Of a stretch of 8,486 nt of DNA, positions 5,277-8,486 are shown piece after piece. The stretch comes from JAENWH01 sp038248745 (GTDB taxonomy: Bacteria > Bacillota > Clostridia > Peptostreptococcales > Anaerovoracaceae): positions 1 through 8,486 of the forward strand of contig JBBRXC010000070.1 in assembly GCA_038248745.1 (NCBI GenBank), read 5' to 3'. The notes beneath the pieces were generated by a model, which saw nothing but the letters and a program-made list of their open reading frames with translations, did no database searches and was not told the DNA's origin. The position numbers and the translations under genes were made by a program. Within the stretch, counting starts at the first letter, position 1; every line of letters begins with the position of its first letter.

Positions 5277-6011
5277 TTATTGCTCATAAGCATAAATATG
5301 TTCATTTTTATTTTCATTATATATTATCTTCCATGCTGGCAGTGCTGTATCTTTAATTAATTCTTCGCCATCAAAACTGGAAGTATCAAGCCAATAGACA
5401 AGTTCAATACTATCTATCACAATATTTTCTTCCTGATTTTCAATTTGGCTCATAAAAATAACCAGCGCTTCTGATGCAGAAATTGTATTTTTCTTGCTTT
5501 TCCCCAGGCTTTTTGCCTCCAGCCAATAGCTATCTACAGATTTCAGTATGCCATTTTCGAAATATACGTATATATAGCTTTCTTCTATTAAAGTTCCTTC
5601 TATTTCGTTTTTATATTTTACAACAATTCCCTCTCCCTGCTTCTCTACGCCTTCAACCATCGCAAAATCATTTAAAAGATTATTATCCTCTAAAAACAAA
5701 TTGGAAATTCTAATAAATTCTCCTTCTGTTTTAATACCTGTTTTCACGCGATATATTTTTTGTTGAATAGATTCATTTATTTTTTCCTTGTTGAATACTC
5801 TGTATTCTATATTGAGAACAGGCATTTTTCCATGTTTTTCAGGCACTTCTGTTGCCAAAGTGATGTTATTATTCGCCAAAACAGAAATCAGAACCTGATC
5901 TGATGCAGGTTCTGTTTGAACCGGGTCATTAAACCCAAACGTAAAAATGAGAAATACATTTGTTACTATTAAGGCTGCTATAAGTATTGTCTTCGCTTTT
6001 GTCCAATCCAT
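5277..6011 (-). CDS. yycI: WalK regulatory protein YycI
   Basis: A 244-residue membrane-anchored protein. It starts with the family signature MDWTKAKTILI, followed by one membrane segment (about residues 7-26, ILIAALIVTNVFLIFTFGF), so most of the protein lies outside the cell. In Bacillus subtilis YycI pairs with YycH and contacts the sensor kinase WalK to adjust its activity. The open frame extends upstream to 6098 and into yycH, but the start at 6011 is chosen because of the MDWTKAK signature, an AAGGAAG ribosome site just upstream, and a 19-base gap to yycH. The family is poorly conserved in the extracellular part, and the identification rests on the N-terminus plus gene order. Confidence 0.88.
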   Translation of the reverse strand: MDWTKAKTILIAALIVTNVFLIFTFGFNDPVQTEPASDQVLISVLANNNITLATEVPEKHGKMPVLNIEYRVFNKEKINESIQQKIYRVKTGIKTEGEFIRISNLFLEDNNLLNDFAMVEGVEKQGEGIVVKYKNEIEGTLIEESYIYVYFENGILKSVDSYWLEAKSLGKSKKNTISASEALVIFMSQIENQEENIVIDSIELVYWLDTSSFDGEELIKDTALPAWKIIYNENKNEHIYAYEQ

Positions 6012-6030
6012 TTTTTCTTCCTTAAATTTC

Positions 6031-7458
6031 TCAATCTGATATTTTATATCCCAACGGATTCGTTGTATATAAATCGAAATAGGCCTCCATACCATCAAAA
6101 CCTACTATCCACGCCGCCTTTGCGGACCCTTTTGTCTGGGTTTCATCTCTGATAACTGCATACCCAGGTTCTACTAAAATGACTCTGTCTGCAATTTCTT
6201 CAAAGGTTCCTGCCATACCCATTTCATTTTTAAAATAGCTGAAATTTTCAGCAAGCATGTTTATTGCAGAATATACTTCCTTGTATACATCTTTTTTTTC
6301 TTCAACCATAATGTTGTTATATTCGGACAAATCACGATTAAAATAGGTTACCTGATTTTCTGTAATTTCAATGATTATTGGGTCTCTATCCTGATAATAA
6401 ACTTTATAATCGTTAACTTCTAAACCAAAAGTAAATCTAAACCCTTTTTTCCCATTTGGATCCATTTCCACACTTTTTATATATGGCACGTATTTACTTC
6501 CATTGGACGCTTCAAAGGCACCATGTGTTCCTATGAAATTCAATGCCGTTTTCAATGATTCAAGATAACCCACTTCACTATTTGTTCCAGTGCTTTCTTC
6601 TTTATATTCAATCACACCATTTTTATTGACAATTAAAACCTTTTCTCCATATCCATACATGTAAATCACAGTACCATTTCCCTCTTCGATTTTCCTTATA
6701 AAATCAAAAGTTTTACCGAAATAAGACTGGGCGATCGTTGAAACTGAATCATTCTGTTTTGAGAATATTTCCCTGTTGTATTCAAAATCGTGCAAGTTGG
6801 TCTTCAATGTAATAGGGATAAAAGTTGTGTTGGTAACGCCACCGCCCAAATATTTTCCTATTGTATAATATATAGGGCTATCTTCTTCTATAAGAGCCCC
6901 AAGTAATTGCTCCAGACGCTTTGCGTCATTGGGTATAATGATTCTGTAATACTTCATTTTTTTGGCATCATAAATCAGCAGGCTTTCCTTACTGATTGTA
7001 CCATATCCAAGTTCACTTATGGTTTCTATTGTATCAAATGAGGGGGCTGTTTTAAATCCATATGCGTAACAAAAATCACTTAAAGATAACTGATAATTAA
7101 ATTTAGCCCTAATCGAAGAAATTTTCATCACCTTTTCATATTGTTCTTTTGTTATTTCCTCAACAATTAATGTACCCGACTGCATAAACTCATCCAATCC
7201 CATCACCATTTCGCTCCATTTATTTTTTTCTCCCAATTTATAGGAATCTTCCCCTAAAGAAATGATGATCTGGCTTGGAACAATGAGCTCTTTTATATCT
7301 AATGCTTGGTAGTTGTCCTGGTTATCTGATAATTTAAAATCTTCAAGTGACACATCTCCCCAAAAAAAATATAATAGTAGTATTGTTGAAATCATCAATA
7401 CTACTAATAGAACACTTTTTATATTTTCGATAATATTTTTATCTATGGTCTTTTTCAT
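6031..7458 (-). CDS. yycH: WalK regulatory protein YycH
   Basis: A 475-residue protein with a short cytosolic tail, one N-terminal membrane anchor (about residues 13-33, IKSVLLVVLMISTILLLYFFW) and a large extracellular part, the plan of YycH (455 residues in B. subtilis). With YycI it modulates WalK, repressing it in Bacillus and activating it in Staphylococcus aureus. I call it from topology, length and position directly before yycI-yycJ-rlmH, because YycH sequences diverge strongly between genera. It starts 12 bases after the secreted-protein gene; its ribosome site (AAAGG) is weak, suggesting coupling to the gene before. walR and walK are not immediately upstream here, unlike in Bacilli. 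Confidence 0.88.
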   Translation of the reverse strand: MKKTIDKNIIENIKSVLLVVLMISTILLLYFFWGDVSLEDFKLSDNQDNYQALDIKELIVPSQIIISLGEDSYKLGEKNKWSEMVMGLDEFMQSGTLIVEEITKEQYEKVMKISSIRAKFNYQLSLSDFCYAYGFKTAPSFDTIETISELGYGTISKESLLIYDAKKMKYYRIIIPNDAKRLEQLLGALIEEDSPIYYTIGKYLGGGVTNTTFIPITLKTNLHDFEYNREIFSKQNDSVSTIAQSYFGKTFDFIRKIEEGNGTVIYMYGYGEKVLIVNKNGVIEYKEESTGTNSEVGYLESLKTALNFIGTHGAFEASNGSKYVPYIKSVEMDPNGKKGFRFTFGLEVNDYKVYYQDRDPIIIEITENQVTYFNRDLSEYNNIMVEEKKDVYKEVYSAINMLAENFSYFKNEMGMAGTFEEIADRVILVEPGYAVIRDETQTKGSAKAAWIVGFDGMEAYFDLYTTNPLGYKISD

Positions 7459-7470
7459 AGCTATTTGCCT

Positions 7471-8025
7471 TTAATTTCCAAAGATTGATTTTAATAAATT
7501 CTGCAGAAACTGCGTTGCGCCCGACTGAGAGGAAATGAATATTTTGGCGTCTGTCGTCTCTACTACCTTCTCCCTCATCATTACTAGGCTTTCAGTTGAA
7601 TAAATCACCTGACCATTTAGAAGTGTATCGACTCTAATTCGATAAGTTCCAGGGGTTACCTTTTCAAATCTTTTTGTGTAAAAGCTCAAGTAATTTTGCG
7701 AAACATAAGTGTCCGCGTCTTCTAATGGAATACTAACAAAAGTGGCTGCTGGTTTATCTGCTTCTCTTGCTTGTTCTGCTTTTTGTATTTCATCAATTGT
7801 TGTTGCATAATAATTATCATTAATTTTTTTCTTTTCTTCCGTTACTTTTATCCGAATAGTCTTTGGCTGAGTCACCTTGACAGAGATAAGTAGATTCGTG
7901 GAATATATTGTGCTACTTGCCGTTGGGTTTACAATTATAACAGCTGGATCTGACGCCGCAAAACTAAAGACAGTAGACAACAGCATCATCACTATTACTA
8001 AAACCGAAATCATATATTTTTTCAT
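7471..8025 (-). CDS. Secreted protein of unknown function, first gene of the yycHIJ operon
   Basis: A 184-residue protein I do not recognise. It begins with a clear Sec signal peptide: MKKYMIS, a hydrophobic core through about residue 20, then SFA with likely cleavage after A23. The remainder alternates short polar and hydrophobic stretches (IRIKVT, YLSFYTKRF, GTYRIRVDTLLNGQVIY) suggestive of a beta-sandwich, perhaps Ig-like. No cell-wall anchor, lipobox cysteine or enzyme motif is seen. An AGGAGG site lies just before the ATG. Being first in the operon with yycH and yycI, and behind a WalR-like box, it may act in the envelope and could touch WalK signalling; that role is inference from position alone. 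Confidence 0.8.
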   Translation of the reverse strand: MKKYMISVLVIVMMLLSTVFSFAASDPAVIIVNPTASSTIYSTNLLISVKVTQPKTIRIKVTEEKKKINDNYYATTIDEIQKAEQAREADKPAATFVSIPLEDADTYVSQNYLSFYTKRFEKVTPGTYRIRVDTLLNGQVIYSTESLVMMREKVVETTDAKIFISSQSGATQFLQNLLKSIFGN

Positions 8026-8057
8026 CTCTTACCTCCTTATCATTATATTATTTTTTT

Positions 8058-8063
8058 ATTATA
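8058..8063 (-). promoter_or_regulatory. -10 box of the secreted protein-yycHIJ-rlmH operon
   Basis: A consensus TATAAT (GTGTATAATAA on the minus strand) stands about 33 bases before the first ATG, followed by an AAGGAGG ribosome site. No recognisable -35 hexamer lies 16 to 18 bases upstream; that place is occupied by the WalR-like box. This is typical of promoters that need an activator. Confidence 0.65.
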
Positions 8064-8073
8064 CACTACTATT

Positions 8074-8090
8074 ATTACAGGTATGTTACA
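8074..8090 (-). promoter_or_regulatory. Putative WalR box over the -35 region
   Basis: The minus strand reads TGTAACATACCTGTAAT: two direct hexamers TGTAAC and TGTAAT separated by five bases, a full match to the WalR (YycF) rule TGTWAH-N5-TGTWAH. It ends 10 bases before the -10 box and so covers the missing -35 element, as expected for activation by an OmpR/PhoP-class regulator. The WalR gene is not in the window; binding is inferred. Confidence 0.65.
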
Positions 8091-8106
8091 TTGACTTTAA
8101 AATACC

Positions 8107-8136
8107 TTTACAATTGCAGTTATTTTAATGCATAAT
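8107..8136 (+). promoter_or_regulatory. Candidate promoter of rnhA
   Basis: TTTACA (8107-8112) and CATAAT (8131-8136) are separated by 18 bases, giving a start of transcription about 20 bases before the ATG. Both boxes are imperfect; TTGACT at 8091 has no matching -10 box. The promoter is divergent from that of the yycHIJ operon. Confidence 0.4.
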
Positions 8137-8163
8137 TGTATTAGAAGAAAAGGAGAGTTACTG

Positions 8164-8486
8164 ATGCAGATAGTGAACATATATACTGACGGGGCTTGCT
8201 CAGGCAATCAGAATGAAGAAAATACTGGAGGCTGGGGTGCTGTTCTGGAATACGGGAAGCATGAAAAAACTCTTTTTGGTGGAGAAAAAAACACAACAAA
8301 CAATCGGATGGAAATGATGGCCTTCATTTATGCTTTAGAGGCTTTACAAAAAGAAGGTTTAACGATTAAAGTTTTTTCTGACAGTTCTTATCTGATGAAT
8401 TGTTTCAGAGAAAAATGGTATGAAAAATGGTTGGTCAACAATTGGATGACTTCAAATAAAAGTCCAGTGGAAAACCGAGATCTTTG
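8164..8486 (+). CDS. rnhA: Ribonuclease HI, 3' end beyond the window
   Basis: The first 107 codons of an RNase HI, which cuts the RNA strand of RNA-DNA hybrids. Three of the four metal-binding acidic residues are visible: D9 in IYTDGACSGN, E50 in TTNNRMEMMAFIYALEAL and D73 in FSDSSYL; the last aspartate would lie past the edge. The KWYEKWLVNNWMTSNKSPVENRDL stretch matches the basic handle and following helix. In place of the common GNPGPGGWG the protein has GNQNEENTGGWG, a variant I associate with clostridial homologues. An AGGAG site lies 8 bases before the ATG. The gene is broken only by the window edge. Confidence 0.95.
   Translation, partial: MQIVNIYTDGACSGNQNEENTGGWGAVLEYGKHEKTLFGGEKNTTNNRMEMMAFIYALEALQKEGLTIKVFSDSSYLMNCFREKWYEKWLVNNWMTSNKSPVENRDL

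Noticed and set aside
6012..6098. Longer N-terminus for YycI
   Set aside because: The extra 29 residues overlap yycH, do not resemble the family, and the MDWTKAK start at 6011 has its own ribosome site.
8091..8096. TTGACT as the -35 box of rnhA
   Set aside because: No usable -10 hexamer lies 16 to 18 bases downstream; the TTTACA/CATAAT pair fits better.

Overview
The window reads as chromosomal DNA of a low-GC, Gram-positive anaerobe. The A+T-rich base composition, strong AGGAGG-type ribosome sites, the Firmicute-specific yycH-yycI-yycJ-rlmH gene order and a sigma-54 activator of the RocR type all point to Bacillota, most likely Clostridia or Tissierellia. An amino-acid-fermenting genus such as Sedimentibacter would fit, but that is a guess.

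Left part (1-1890). The first 32 bases are the start of a leftward gene. Its ten visible residues look like an NAD(P)-binding dehydrogenase, possibly 2,4-diaminopentanoate dehydrogenase of ornithine fermentation. Upstream of it lie a near-consensus sigma-54 promoter, a terminator for the preceding gene and a cluster of TGCAAA-type inverted repeats that look like an upstream activating sequence. Next comes a leftward PAS-AAA+ sigma-54 activator. Its Fis-type DNA-binding domain is cut off by an in-frame TGA, but the domain remains readable in the same frame for another 44 codons. A 14-bp operator-like palindrome, almost identical in the activator's own promoter and in the upstream activating sequence, suggests autoregulation.

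Middle part (1890-3530). A rightward ArsR-family repressor gene converges on a leftward nhaA Na+/H+ antiporter gene. A perfect bidirectional terminator separates them, and its loop is the repressor's stop codon. The antiporter carries an unusual His/Asp/Cys cluster.

Right part (3530-8060). A tight leftward operon runs, in transcription order: secreted protein of unknown function, yycH, yycI, yycJ (walJ), rlmH, HD-domain hydrolase. YycH and YycI are membrane-anchored modulators of the WalK histidine kinase. walR and walK are not upstream here; the secreted protein takes their place. The operon promoter nonetheless carries a sequence that fits the WalR recognition rule exactly, so the operon is probably under WalR control. 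Divergent from it, a rightward ribonuclease HI gene runs off the right edge.

No RNA genes, CRISPR arrays, insertion sequences or phage genes were seen. The window is mostly core genome. The interesting material is regulatory: the broken activator, the sigma-54/UAS module and the WalR box.
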